This document shows positions 1 to 10,439 of a DNA stretch of 64,000 bases, one piece after another. Location of the stretch: positions 181,667 to 245,666 of the forward strand of contig NW_003314332.1 in assembly GCF_000143415.4 (NCBI RefSeq), in the 5' to 3' direction. Source of the stretch: Selaginella moellendorffii. Lineage: Eukaryota; Streptophyta; Lycopodiopsida; Selaginellales; Selaginellaceae. Numbering within the stretch: position 1 is the stretch's first letter; each line of letters begins with the position of its first letter. The position numbers were made by a program, and so were the translations under genes. The notes under the pieces are model-generated. The model searched no databases. It saw only the letters and a program-made list of their open reading frames with translations, and was not told the DNA's origin.

Positions 1-59
1 ATTGCATCCAGCGCGGCCAGCGATGATTTTCCCGAAGCAACCTTTTTTTCTATAAAATT

Positions 60-231
60 TCTCATTGAAGCTCAGAAGAAGGGGCTCATGCAGTTGAAAA
101 GGTCATCAATCTATGTGGTGTGCAACGCATTACACTTGCGAGAGCCGTGCCAAGAACGTTTGATCCTGCATTTAGCTTCGTCAAGTTTTATAACCAAACC
201 ATGCATTAAACAAGATGATCTTTGTGATCTT
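60..231 (+). pseudogene. F-box protein C-terminal remnant (copy 1)
   Basis: The strand reads like the last ~55 codons of the F-box gene at 5898-7300 (its minus strand), including the AHAVEK segment, but frameshifted and with no start. The same remnant recurs at 13056-13240 and the two remnants are much closer to each other than to the intact locus. It lies directly upstream of a GH3 remnant in opposite orientation, the same tail-to-tail order as the intact GH3/F-box pair. Not functional. Confidence 0.7.
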
Positions 232-470
232 CTTTAGGATCATAGATGCACAGGCATTTGCATGGCTCTTCGGAGCCGGTCCCATGCCCAAACAAGCTGC
301 TGTGACTGTAAAAACATCTATCTATCTCGTGTCCATGAGGCCAATACCAAAAGTATCCTAATGGACCATACTTCGTGGTAGACAATTGGACGATGGAAGC
401 TAAGTAAGCTTTATAATGGACTACAAATCTCAGCGTGGACGAGAGAAGCATGCACACTCGTGAGAAATGT

Positions 471-906
471 CTAATAATTTTTTTTTAGTTGGCTTTTGAC
501 ACTCCAGAGGTCCTGTAGCTGAGAGTTGAGAGCTTTCGATGTTCTAGAGGACGCGACACAGCGAGGGGTCTTAAACTGAGCTGGAGACATGCCGTTCCTG
601 ACGGCCTCCTCCATCAGCCTCTCGAGCGTTCCTTTCTTGACAATCACCAGCTCGAACGAATTGATCAGCCCGTCCATCCCTTTTCTCGTGCTCTGGATTG
701 TGTACGTCCACGCAGCACTTCTCTAAGTCTTGAGTTTTGGAGTAGTCGAGCTCCAAGAAGATAGGAGGAACGGTGGCTGGATTAATGAAATTCAACACTT
801 CGAAATCTCTGGCATTCTTGCAGACCTTGTTCAGTAGCATTTGCTTGTCCATGGTTTCGTTGTTTATGCAGAACTGTGCTGTTTTCTCTATTTCATCTGT
901 AACCAA
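471..906 (-). pseudogene. GH3 C-terminal remnant (copy 1)
   Basis: Two overlapping minus-strand frames match the C-terminal ~140 residues of the GH3 gene at 3647-5513: CINNET, DYSKTQ, SFELVIVKKGT, RLMEEAV and TPRCVASSR are all recognisable. A frameshift near 680-700 separates the two parts, and the N-terminal three quarters is absent. Together with the neighbouring F-box remnant this is a partial, inverted copy of the 3' halves of the intact GH3/F-box pair. Confidence 0.85.
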
Positions 907-1073
907 AGGTTTAATGTTCTTTATTCAAGGGGATGATGTTGGCAATGGCTATGGTGGTAGACATGGTGACATGCACAAACAAGCAGCACACGAAACACAA
1001 AACACCATATGCCATTAGAATTATTTGCATCAAAAATTATTTCGAATAATAGAAGTGTAATAAACAAAAGGTG

Positions 1074-2900
1074 TCAAATTATAAGCAGCCAAGAGAGTTC
1101 TTTGATATCTTCATGCTCACGTTCCCTGTCACTGTTCACTACGTAGTGGACTCTCAGCATGCTGTACCTCGGCACTCCATGCCGCCACAGATAGTTCATC
1201 GCCGCGTCTCGCGAGACATTCCACATCCACACGAAGGGCTCTGCGTCGAATTCCATCAGAGGCACTAGCCATCCCTCTCCTCTCATAACTTTGTTTATCC
1301 GGGACAAGAAATGCTTGCAGGCGGCGAGATTCATGCGATGCAGGTCCATGTTGCCAGGCTTGAGCACTTCGTAAAACTCCAGCTCCTCTCCGGGATAAAC
1401 CAGATCGCCGCGAGTCAAAGCCACTCCATTCCTTTGCAGCAAACCGGCCTGACCCGTGAGAAGTTCGATGGCTCCGGCAACGTTCGCTACCGGTTTGCCT
1501 CCTTCCGACGGACACAGTCCCTACAACGGAGCCATCCCTGTCCCTCACGCGGCAGTAGCTTAGCAAGTCTGCTTTGGATGGCGTAGCCGGGTGGGACTTC
1601 ATGGTATCTAGCTTGAACACGCTCAACTGCGACTCAAATCATGCTGCAAAGAGCTGACCATCACACATACCTGACCGTGATCACCTCCAGAGGCAATGAG
1701 ACAAGCGTAGTCTTTGATCTTCGCGTGCACCAGGCTCAGGCCCTGCAAATGATTCACTCAGTAATTACCGACGTTCAAGTCTGTGAGTGATACCTCAGGC
1801 TCTACGCACACAGGAGTCCACTTCCGAGATTTCATGTTGAGCAGCATCGTTTGAGGCAGCATGCCTGTGGGAAACACGCAGTCAAAATGATAGTGGAATA
1901 GCATACCACCAACGATGTAGCATTCGTCCCCAGATCCAGTAGCCACAGCGATGGACGTTGGCGCAGCAGGAAACTCCATGGGCGCGGACGACTATCGTTT
2001 CTGCGCAACAGCGACTATCAGTTCTTGAGCTTTCAGCAAAAAGCGTGTCTCCCTCACAGTTTTGAGATCCAACATGTACAGCTTGTTGTCGCAGCCGGAG
2101 AAAAGGTAGAGATAATTGATTGCCGTTGACGGAAGCATCGCCATGAAAACAAAACCCGGTGGACGATACCACTACAGTGAAAGAAGCCGACGAGGTGAGG
2201 TTACATGAACACACCTCTTTAGGAATTATTTCGAACCTTGTACTCCCACGTTCCCACACCTTCGTTTCCAGATCAAAGGTGTAGACGTCGTCAAGCGTTC
2301 GACCGTGAATGTCCTCGCCACCATAAGGTAGCCGAGTGACCACGCGTTCCAGCCTAGAAAGAAGATATTTTTTCTGGTAAGAAATAGCAATTACCGGAGC
2401 ATCTCCAGTCGTTGTTACATGGGGACACAAGCATCATCGCTTCAAACTCGTACACTACACAAATAGACTTGTTTAAGTTGCTTTGCTACCTCGCAATCTT
2501 TCGTCTGATGGAATCCGAACGAAAGCAAAGACCGTTGTTCCTCTTGCAACCTGATAGATAGTATTAGCCACTGTGAAGAAAACTAGCTCTGGCAGGAACA
2601 GGATGGAAGTAAAGTCCAAGTCCAGTTTCTCAAATTCAAAACCTTGCTGAGAAAAATCACGATATCATAAGGAAAATCACGAGACAGAGAAGTTTACCAG
2701 CGCATCGCTCAGGTATTTGTCCTCACAGCGTCCCCCGACAACATACTTCTTTTGATCGAGCACGACAGCTCCATGCTGCAATGCAGGAAGCAAAGTCACA
2801 GTATTGAGGGCCAAATCCTGTTAAATTTACCAGACATCGAGCTTGTGGGTGAGAAGCTGTGGTATAGGTTCCCATTGGGCTGCTGCACCGCTGCCAAACC
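1074..2900 (-). CDS. Kelch-repeat (galactose-oxidase/kelch superfamily) protein, multi-exon, probably frameshifted
   Basis: On the minus strand several short exons encode kelch-type blades. At about 2790-2700 a segment reads HGAVVLDQKKYVVGGR and, after a short intron, VLNLRNWTWTLLP. Around 2340-2250 GGEDIHGRTLDDVYTFDLE is followed by VWERG. 1979-1790 has CYIVGGML then LNMKSRKWTP, and 1745-1690 has HAKIKDYACLIASGG. The last ~150 residues (to 1074) have no kelch pattern and I do not recognise them. Introns are short with GT..AG ends, for example one starting at about 2836. Kelch propellers are protein-interaction platforms, often in ubiquitin-ligase or signalling proteins; no partner domain is visible here. 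The C-terminal frame changes near 1520 without a plausible intron, so this copy may be damaged. The exact start is uncertain, near 2880-2900. Confidence 0.6.
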
Positions 2901-2927
2901 ACCTTTTGAACTAGTAATATCCACTAG

Positions 2928-3146
2928 CTAGTGCAAGAGGCGCCACCATAGTCTTAACGCAGTGTCCTTAAACCCGTTATTCCAAGGGTTAGACACTTCT
3001 TCCTCTTGGAATAGAATTGCCGCAAATGGTTGCAATTCGTCTTGCTCCATGAGCCAGAAGACATTTATCGTATGTCTCATCTTGGCAAATGCTTGAATGA
3101 TCAATGTCCAGGTCATCGCCGTTTGATCTTCCAGCTGCTCAAACAC
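2928..3146 (-). pseudogene. PPR-like fragment
   Basis: About 72 codons read as one to two pentatricopeptide motifs in PLS style (FEQLEDQTAMTWTLIIQAFAK, compare the usual 'MP.R..VSWT.MI.AYA'). There is no start context and no neighbouring PPR motifs. Probably a relic related to the PPR genes downstream. Confidence 0.4.
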
Positions 3147-3313
3147 ACGCTCTATTAGATTTAAATGCGAGTGCCCTTGTAGATTCTTGGATCAGAATGG
3201 ATCGAGGCAAAGCATTCCTTTCGGGCTTTTAATACCGCTATTTTCAAATGCCCATTTAGAAAAGTATACATCATGAGTTTGAATTAGGGAAGATAACTTC
3301 ATTAAAAACGATG

Positions 3314-3423
3314 GATTATCTTCCACGGGATTGACTAGACTAGGATTATCTTCCACGGGATTGACTAGACTAGGATTATCTTCCACGGGATTGACTTGAC
3401 TAGTTCCACGGGATTGACTAGGC
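3314..3423. repeat. 30-bp tandem repeat, about 3.7 copies
   Basis: The unit begins GATTATCTTCCACGGGATTG and ends ACTAGACTAG. Three near-perfect copies start at 3314, 3344 and 3374, followed by a truncated fourth. It lies about 125-235 bp upstream of the GH3 TATA box, so copy number could influence that promoter. Confidence 0.9.
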
Positions 3424-3548
3424 TTTACACGAGCAGTGAACCTTGACTAAGTCAACATTGAATGAACAATTTGTGATTATCCGCAAGTTGCCGAAATTAC
3501 AGGCTTTCTTGGCGGTCAAGGCTACTACGCTTGAATAGAATTGGGTAA

Positions 3549-3556
3549 TATAAAAG
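3549..3556 (+). promoter_or_regulatory. TATA box of the GH3 gene
   Basis: TATAAAAG lies 91 bp upstream of the GH3 start codon, followed by a CT-rich leader (ACTTCTCTCACTCTCACAC), a usual plant core promoter arrangement. I did not find a convincing auxin response element (TGTCTC) pair in the 200 bp upstream. Confidence 0.7.
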
Positions 3557-3646
3557 AATAGCAAACTGCGCTCACATCATACTCACTTCTCTCACTCTCA
3601 CACATTACAAGCATCCATTCACAGCATCACACACATTCGCACAAAA

Positions 3647-5513
3647 ATGGCCGCTTCTGCAATTGCCGAGTTCGAGGACGCGTGCAAGAATGCAGCTTCG
3701 ATCCAGGAGGAGCTTCTGCTCGGCATTCTTCGCAAGAATGCATGCTGCGAGTATCTCCAGAAGTATGGCAGCCCGCTGACAGTTGCTGCATTCAAATCCC
3801 AGGTCCCAGTTATTGGCTACGATGATATTCGCAGTGACCTCGAAAGAATTGCTGATGGAGATCGAGGGCAAATTCTTTGCCATGATCCAATCACCAGCTT
3901 CTTCACAAGGTATCGCTAGGAAGACTTGCTTTCTTGCCAGTTTTTTACACTTGCGATTATCTAACAGCTCGGGAACGTCTTCCGGAAAGAACAAGAACAT
4001 CCCGGCGACTTACGAGAACACTGTCTCTGTGGTAAAAGTCCTCGAAAGCTCTTACGCTTACAAAACAAAGTAAGTTTCCCAATCTTGTGGAAATGTGCTA
4101 AGTTGCTGGGTTGTCTGTTTTGAAGCTACTTTGATCTTGGCAAAGGACGTTCCGTGAGCCTGCTCTATTTCAAGGATCTACATGCAACCAAATCGGGTCT
4201 TGTATTTGGGCCGGTCACGGCCCATGGGATCCGAAGCACGAGATTCAGGCAGGTCTGGAGGTCTTCACGTACCACCCCTTATGAGGTTCTCGTCGCCGCA
4301 AGTGATTTTCGCGAGCTAACGTACTGCCACTTGCTGTGCGCGCTGCTCCAACGCCACGAGGTGGAGCAAGTCGAGTGTATGTACGCATACAGTATCTGTG
4401 AGGCTCTCCGGCTGTTCCAGAACGAGTACTGGGAAGAGCTTTGCAACGACATAAGAACCGCCAGCCTGAGCAAAACAAAAGTCACGGATCCAAAGCTGAG
4501 GAAAGCGTTTGAAAGAGCTGGAGTTTTTCGCAGCAAATGTGGCAACGCAATGGAAGCCGACAAAATCTTCAAGATCTGCAGCAACGAATCGTGGTCTGGA
4601 ATTCTTCCGCTGTTGTTCCCCAAAGCGAAGCTCGTGTCAGCGGTGGTAACGGGCGCGATGACACACTACGTTCCGACGTTAAGCTTCTATGCCGGGGATC
4701 AGCTTCCTATCGTTGGGCAGGGTTTCTTCTCGTCCGAGGGAGGCATCGGGATCAACATCGATCCTCTTTCTCCTCCAGAGGGCGTCATCTATACTGTCAC
4801 ACCCCGATCTCTTTACTACGAGTTTCTTCCACTTGGTGCTACTGAAGCTCTAAGCATGCATGAAGTGGTTATTGGGGAGCTGTATGAGATTCTCGTGACA
4901 AACTTTGCAGGTAGACGACAATTTGGTTCTTTTCTTTATCTCTAACAGCAATCTTTCATGAAAATGTATAGGTCTTTACCGCTGCCGGATGGGCGACGTT
5001 GTGCAAATAACAAGCTTTTTCCATGGCGCTCCTCAGATGGCTTACCATCACCGCAAGAACGCAGTGATGTGCATAAACAACGAGACTGTGGACGAGCAAA
5101 TGCTACAAAACGTGGTGAACAAGGTCTCAAAGGATGCCGGAGTTGAAGTGTTGGACTTCATGATCTATGGCGATCCAGTTGCCGTTCCTCCTTCCTACAC
5201 GATCTTCTGGGAGCTCGGGAATGCCAAAGACTACTCCAAAACTCAAGTCTTGGAGCAGTGCTGTGCCAACGTACTTAAGTCTTTCAATCCAGAGCATACG
5301 AGAAAAGGCACGGACGGGCTGATCGATTCGTTCGAGCTGGTGATTGTCAAGAAAGGAACGTTTGAGAGGCTGATGGAGGAGGCTGTCAAGAACGGCGCGT
5401 CTCCAGCTCAGTACAAGACCCCTCGCTGCGTCGCGTCCTCGAGAATATTGGAAGCTCTCAACTCTGGACGCGTTCACAGCTACAAGAGCTCTGCAATGTC
5501 GAAAGTCAACTAG
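3647..5513 (+). CDS. GH3 family acyl-acid amido synthetase (auxin/jasmonate conjugating type)
   Basis: GH3 enzymes adenylate plant hormone acids (IAA, jasmonate, salicylate or benzoates) and conjugate them to amino acids in the cytosol. Four exons can be joined in frame: 3647-3909, 3968-4069, 4126-4910 and 4972-5513, giving 563 residues, slightly short of the usual 580-610. The first intron splits the ATP-binding motif, which reads TSSGTSSGKNK when spliced (residues ~87-97). Later come YYEFLP (residue ~330) and VGELYEILVTNFAG-like sequence, then the C-terminal lid with YRCRMGDVV, FELVIVKKGTFERLM and YKTPRCV. Introns are 46-61 bp. The start is the first ATG after the TATA box. Substrate class cannot be decided from sequence alone. 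Two C-terminal pseudogene copies flank this locus (471-906 and 13442-13655). No lesion is visible; probably functional. Confidence 0.93.
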
Positions 5514-5627
5514 GATAAATTAATCTATATTTATCTTTGACCGTGACTTCAGCATTATTCTAACTAAATCTACATTCTTCGTCTTTGACTGTGCCTGCGA
5601 TCAAACTTGGCTGCAAGACTCACTAAA

Positions 5628-5729
5628 CTTAGACTCACGACTTGAAGAACTAGAAAAAAGCCTTAGACTCACGACTTGAAGAACTAGAAAAAAGCCTTAG
5701 ACTCACGACTTGAAGAACTAGAAAAAAGA
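5628..5729. repeat. 34-bp tandem repeat, 3 copies
   Basis: Three copies of a unit beginning CTTAGACTCACGACTTGAAG and ending AAAAAAGC start at 5628, 5662 and 5696, between the convergent 3' ends of GH3 and the F-box gene. It could belong to the 3' UTR of either gene. Confidence 0.9.
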
Positions 5730-5897
5730 TCTCTAAATTCTTCCAGCGCATCACTTTGGATCATGAGAGGAGCCTGGTTCGTGCATCAACGTGAAAATTT
5801 CTCTAAGTGAAGAACTGAGTCATGCATATACTGTACTGGTCAAAAGCTCTACATAAAGAATGGCCTTTTTGACACGACACGAAAGATCTCAGCTAGT

Positions 5898-7300
5898 TTA
5901 ATGCTGCTTATAAAACTCGACGAGGCTTTCCATGTCAAAGCTAGACGCGGGATCAAACGATCTTTCCACGGCTCGGTCACTTGTCACAAGTGTAACGTGT
6001 TGCACACGACACAGATTGATGACCTTTTCAACTGCATGAGCAGCTCTCCCCAAGTCGGGCCTCAAGTCGAGTTCTTCTTCTTCTGGACTTTCCGAAACGA
6101 AAAGGCGGTGAATTCTCAAAAGGCATTGACCCAAAATTTCGTCCTCGGCATAATCAAACTCCAGCTGCCAGCCACAAAATCACAGGTTCACTGCAAGTGT
6201 TAGAGTTTAGAGAACAAGCAACTAGGCTGAAAACTCACTTTCGCAAGGAAACCGAGCCCAAGCTCTAGCTCCTGGTATTCGTCGACCATGTTAAATCTGA
6301 GCAAGAACAGTTCGTAGAAATCAACAGAATCATGGCCAAATCCAAAATCATCCTTGAGAGACATGTCAGTTTTGATAGAGGAAGTGTTTCGAGCTGTTCA
6401 TCTTCCCACTCATAACCCGCCAACACAAGCCCGAACGAACGTTCCCAGAGATTCTCACTCGCAAAATTGATGTATACCGGCTTAGCCACCACCTTTTCAA
6501 GAGATTCCGCTGATACTAGAGTCACTTTTCCTCCGCCGTCTACTTCACTGGGAGAGACGATAAGTTTCTCAAGCCTTGGAGCACTCACGATGCAAGAAAA
6601 TCTGGACGAGATCTCGAGCTCGAGAGCATACTTTCCGGTGTTTGGAGGCGTTTCAAAGTAGAACCCATTGACGTCATCGTTAATGTCGGGGTTACCATAG
6701 TCGTCATGCAATTTGAGGTATATATGTTTGAGGTTTGGGCACTGGCGCAAGAATCTGTTGAGTGCCTGGTCCTGCTGCGGAACTGGCACCGTAAGATCGA
6801 GATGCAAAGTGTGAAGCTCTGGCAGGACGCATAAACCCGTTGTAATTTGCCCAAAATCCTCTCCTGCGACCCGAGGCCGTCAATTCGCAGCTCTTGGAGG
6901 TTGATGCACTCGGTGGAGATACGCTGCAAAGTTACATTCCATCCAATCTCTAGCCCCAACAGCGAACTCCCCAAGAGCTTCGTCCAGTTTAGACAGTCTA
7001 CTTTCAGGGAAGTGCTGCAAAGGCAGAAGCTGGTGATTTTTTGTAGCCGGGAAGTGACCATGGAGACCGAGGTTTGCACACAGTCGCATTCGTCCAGCTC
7101 TGCCTTGTGCTTGCAACACCGGCCCATTTCCGGGCATGAAATGCTGACGCCCTCGAACCATTTCGTGTGATCGCGCCAGGAGCGGCAGACCCCCGAGAGC
7201 GCCAGCAAGAACCGAAATTCATCCAGGAGGCCACGATCTGATATACTTTCAAGAGGACATCAAGCGGCAGTGGGGTCTGTGCACGAGGAAAAGCCGAGGC
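5898..7300 (-). pseudogene. F-box protein with LRR/FBD-like C-terminus, frameshifted
   Basis: F-box proteins select substrates for SCF ubiquitin ligases. The minus strand gives an F-box (LPLDVLLKVYQIV, then in another frame EFRFLLALSGVCRSWRDH), LRR-like segments (LQELRIDGLG; LPELHTLHLDLTVP; CPNLKHIYLKL) and a C-terminal FBD-like tail ending SLVEFYKQH. The frame changes at about 7225 (inside the F-box), 6850 and 6365, each without room for an intron. Either this copy is a pseudogene or the assembly has several indels. A possible short intron lies near 6235-6190. It is convergent with GH3 and only ~385 bp from it; partial copies of the same junction occur at 60-906 and 13.05-13.65 kb. Confidence 0.65.
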
Positions 7301-7346
7301 CATCGTTAATGCCGGGGTTACAGACCCCACTCGTGCACAGACCCCA
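7271..7346. repeat. 16-bp inverted repeat
   Basis: TGGGGTCTGTGCACGA (7271-7286) is perfectly inverted at 7331-7346, and its GTGCACGAGGAAAAGCC part recurs directly at ~7369-7386. It sits at the 5' end of the F-box frame, where duplication may have disturbed the original start. Confidence 0.85.
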
Positions 7347-7536
7347 CAGACCCCAATCGACATTCTGTGCACGAGGAAAAGCCTCGCAACTTACTCCTTT
7401 TCCATAGAAACGAGCCCTAAAAACCGTTTCCTTTCCAAGGAACGGGAAGACGTTTGAAGAATATGCCAAATGGCATCTTTTTTAGGGGTTTTAAGGATTA
7501 GGGTTCTTCCAAGAATGCGGGCGCGATGGTGGGGGG

Positions 7537-9936
7537 ATGATCCTGTCGGCGCTCCTTGCGGCGATCAAGGAATGCGGCATCGCCAGAAATCTGGAGCGCG
7601 GGCGCAGGCTTCACGAGCAGGCCATCCACAGCGGCCACGATTCAAACAAGTATGTGGCGGGCAGCCTTCTCAGCATGTATGCCAAATGCGGCAGAATGGA
7701 GGAGGCGCGCATGGTCTTCGATTCCATGCGCCACCGCGATGTGGTTCCCTGGACGGCGCTGGCAATGGGTTACGCGGAGAATGGACAGGAGGAGGTCGCG
7801 CTGGAAATTTTTGGGCGGATCGAGCAGCCCAATGCGCTGAGCTTCGTGGCGGCCATGAGGGCCGTGACGGGGCTAGCGCTGCGCGAGGCGGGGAGATTGT
7901 TCCATGGGAGGATTGTCAGGGTGGAATCGCTCAAGAGAGGCGAGTGGATCCATTCGCAGCTCCACTGCCTCGTGTCGGATATGGTGGCGAATTCTCTGCT
8001 CGATATGTATGCCAAGTGTGGATGCTTGGAGAGGGCGCTCTGGATTTTCGAGAGGATGCCTTGCCACAGCATCGTGTCTTGGAACGCTCTTGTGCTGGGC
8101 TGTGCCGAGAATGACGAGGCAGCCATGGCGGTGGAGCTGTTTGAGAGAATGGTGGCCGGCAGCGCTTCTGGCCAGAGCTCCACTCCACCGCCACCGAATG
8201 GAAGAAGTTTCGTCTCGGCGCTCAAGGCTTGCTCGGTTCTAGCATCCCAGGAAGAGAGCAAAGAGATGGTGGATGGAAGAGCTGTGAAGAGTCGAGCTTT
8301 GGAGAGAGGGAAATGGATCCACTTGAGACTTTGTAGCAACAGCGAAGTTGGCCGAGACCACTATGTGTCGAGCGCACTTCTCGACTTCTACGCAAAGTGT
8401 GGGAGCATGGTGGACGCGCGCAGGGTGTTCGATCGAATGCCACAGCACGACTCGGTCACTTTGAACGCGCTACTGCTCGGATACACGGACAACGGCGAGG
8501 ACGAGATGGCCTTGGAGCTGTTCTTGAGCCTCTCCAGAGTTCTCGGTGATGGGAGGAGTTTCGTGGCTCCTCTCAAAGCTTGCAGCAATCTGGCTGAGAA
8601 GGAACTAGGCCAAATCGTCCAAGGCCATGGGAAGCTTGTCAAGCTGGAAACTCTGGAAAGAGGCATGCTCGTGCACTCGCTGGCAGTGAAAAGCCAGTGT
8701 GAGACGGACGTCTTCGTGGCGAGCATCTTGGTGACGATGTACGCGAGGTGTGGAAGCATGGTGGACGCTCGCAAAGCGTTCGACAGGATGCCAAGTCGCA
8801 ATGTGGTGTCCTGGAACTCACTCATCCTGGGATACTCCGAGAATGGAGAGCCCGAGCTGGCTATCGAGTCCTTCGAGAGCATGGAACTCCAGGGAAACTC
8901 TCCAACTTTTCTAGCAGCGCTCAAGGCTTGTTCCAGCCTTGCCGACAAGGAAGGGGCGAGCTACGTCGATGGAAAGCTTGTCAAGGCCAAGTCTCTCGAG
9001 AAAGGCGCAGCTCTTCACGTCCAAGCTTCCAGAGCTGGCTGCGACTCGGACACCTTTGTGGCGAATTGCTTGGTGGACATGTATGCCAAGTGTGGGGACT
9101 TGGCCGAAGCGAGCAGGGTTTTCGAGAGCATGACGAGCCACAGCGTGGTTTCTTTCAACGCTCTCATGCTGGCCTACGCCGAGAACCAACAGGGGGACGT
9201 GACTTTCGGCTTTTTCTCTCGAATGGTGCCGGAGGGATGCCAGCCGAATGCTCTCAGCTATGTTGCAGCGATCAAAGCGTGCTCGAGCTTGGTCACTCTA
9301 GACATTGGCAAGGGAATCCAGGCTCAAGTCTGCCGCCGCGGCTTGGAGAGTGACCCGGTTCTAGAGGCCAGTCTCGTCGACGTCTTTGGCAAGTGTGGAA
9401 GCATGATGAACGCTCAGCTGGTGTTTGATTCAGTCCCCGGCAGGGATCCAGTGACTTGGACTTCTCTCATGGTAGGCTACAGTCGACAATGTGATTCTCA
9501 CATCGTTTTCGAGCTTTTCCAGGAGATGAAAGAGCAGAGCTTGAGGCCAGACGCGGTGACTTTCATCGCCATTCTCACTGCTTGCAGTCACGCGGGCCTG
9601 GTGGAGAGAGGCAAGGGCTACTTTCGAGAGATGAGCTCCAGGTATGGAGTGGAGCCCCAGATCGAGCACTACTCTTGCATGGTGGACATTCTGGGACGAG
9701 CAAACCGGCTGCCCGAGGCGGTGGAGCTGCTGGAAAGAATGCCGGTGAGAGCGAGCAGGATCACTTGGTCGACGCTGCTGGGCGCGTGCAAGAAGTGGAA
9801 GAACTTGGAAGTCGGGAGGTTTGCGTTTGATTCGCTCATGGCGCTGGATGACAGTGATCCCGCGGCCTATGTGCTCATGTCCAACCTCTATAACCAGAGC
9901 TCGCAAGAGATTGTGCCTCATGGAAGTTCTTCTTGA
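7537..9936 (+). CDS. Pentatricopeptide repeat protein, PLS class, E-motif truncated
   Basis: An intronless 799-residue protein made almost wholly of PPR motifs. Repeated landmarks are LLSMYAKCG, LLDMYAKCG, DVVPWTALAMGY, VVSWNSLILGYSENG and VTWTSLMVGYSRQ. The C-terminus has HYSCMVDILGR and ITWSTLLGACK, the usual lead-in to the E domain, but the protein stops at YVLMSNLYNQSSQE..., where E/E+/DYW domains would normally follow. PLS-class PPR proteins bind organellar RNA sequence-specifically, commonly for C-to-U editing; lycophyte organelles edit very heavily. Without a DYW domain this protein would need a partner deaminase, or may be recently truncated. No clear transit peptide at the chosen ATG; an upstream start lies out of frame. 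Shadow frames on both strands are long because of the high GC. Confidence 0.93.
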   Translation: MILSALLAAIKECGIARNLERGRRLHEQAIHSGHDSNKYVAGSLLSMYAKCGRMEEARMVFDSMRHRDVVPWTALAMGYAENGQEEVALEIFGRIEQPNALSFVAAMRAVTGLALREAGRLFHGRIVRVESLKRGEWIHSQLHCLVSDMVANSLLDMYAKCGCLERALWIFERMPCHSIVSWNALVLGCAENDEAAMAVELFERMVAGSASGQSSTPPPPNGRSFVSALKACSVLASQEESKEMVDGRAVKSRALERGKWIHLRLCSNSEVGRDHYVSSALLDFYAKCGSMVDARRVFDRMPQHDSVTLNALLLGYTDNGEDEMALELFLSLSRVLGDGRSFVAPLKACSNLAEKELGQIVQGHGKLVKLETLERGMLVHSLAVKSQCETDVFVASILVTMYARCGSMVDARKAFDRMPSRNVVSWNSLILGYSENGEPELAIESFESMELQGNSPTFLAALKACSSLADKEGASYVDGKLVKAKSLEKGAALHVQASRAGCDSDTFVANCLVDMYAKCGDLAEASRVFESMTSHSVVSFNALMLAYAENQQGDVTFGFFSRMVPEGCQPNALSYVAAIKACSSLVTLDIGKGIQAQVCRRGLESDPVLEASLVDVFGKCGSMMNAQLVFDSVPGRDPVTWTSLMVGYSRQCDSHIVFELFQEMKEQSLRPDAVTFIAILTACSHAGLVERGKGYFREMSSRYGVEPQIEHYSCMVDILGRANRLPEAVELLERMPVRASRITWSTLLGACKKWKNLEVGRFAFDSLMALDDSDPAAYVLMSNLYNQSSQEIVPHGSSS

Positions 9937-10044
9937 TCAACGGCCTTTCAGCTGATATGGAACGACCAACGGCCAAGTGCCGTACTACCCTCGCGAATAT
10001 TCGTACGAAACGCATAGCGACCTAGGGTTTATCGTGAGAGGGAC

Positions 10045-10277
10045 ATGGCGGCCAAGATCCAGCTTCCCTCCACGTTCCTCTCGTATCTCATCATGTTCAC
10101 GGCGGCGTTCACCGGTGCATCGATCGTCCACAACATCGCCAAGCCGGATCTGGTAAGCGCGATTGATCCATCGATTATTTCTTTCTCATCCACTTTTTCG
10201 TGGGGCAGAGATTGCCGAAGGTCGATGAAGCAGGCAACAAGATAGATGCTCGCGATTCTTCTGATTCTAGGGGATGA
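10045..10277 (+). CDS. Small single-pass membrane protein resembling UQCC6/BRAWNIN (complex III assembly)
   Basis: Two exons (10045-10152 and 10209-10277) join in phase 0 to 58 residues; the intron is 56 bp with GTAAGC..GCAG ends. Residues ~11-30 are hydrophobic (FLSYLIMFTAAFTGASIVHN), followed by AKPDLRLPKVDEAGN. The pattern Y-L-x-M-F, GA-x-x-VH and PDL-x-x-P matches what I recall of animal UQCC6/BRAWNIN, a mitochondrial inner-membrane micropeptide needed for respiratory complex III assembly. That assignment is recognition from memory and not tested by alignment. The gene begins about 110 bp after the PPR stop on the same strand with a short leader. It is easily missed because neither exon makes a long ORF. 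Confidence 0.6.
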
Positions 10278-10439
10278 AGGAAGAATGCCGCTCTATTGCG
10301 ATCGAGAAAGCCACAGCTTAGCAGCTCTGGCCAGCTTTCGCTCCATCTGACGATCCTCCCATCCATCCTGGTGCTTCTCTCCCTCTCAGCCAGAGCCGCG
10401 CAAGCCATAGCCACCACTAAAGTAGCACCGCTAGGCGAG

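Noticed and set aside
7470-8114. Second plus-strand ORF overlapping the PPR gene, and several minus-strand ORFs at 7770-9921
   Set aside because: Shadow frames of a GC-rich PPR gene with no independent motif.
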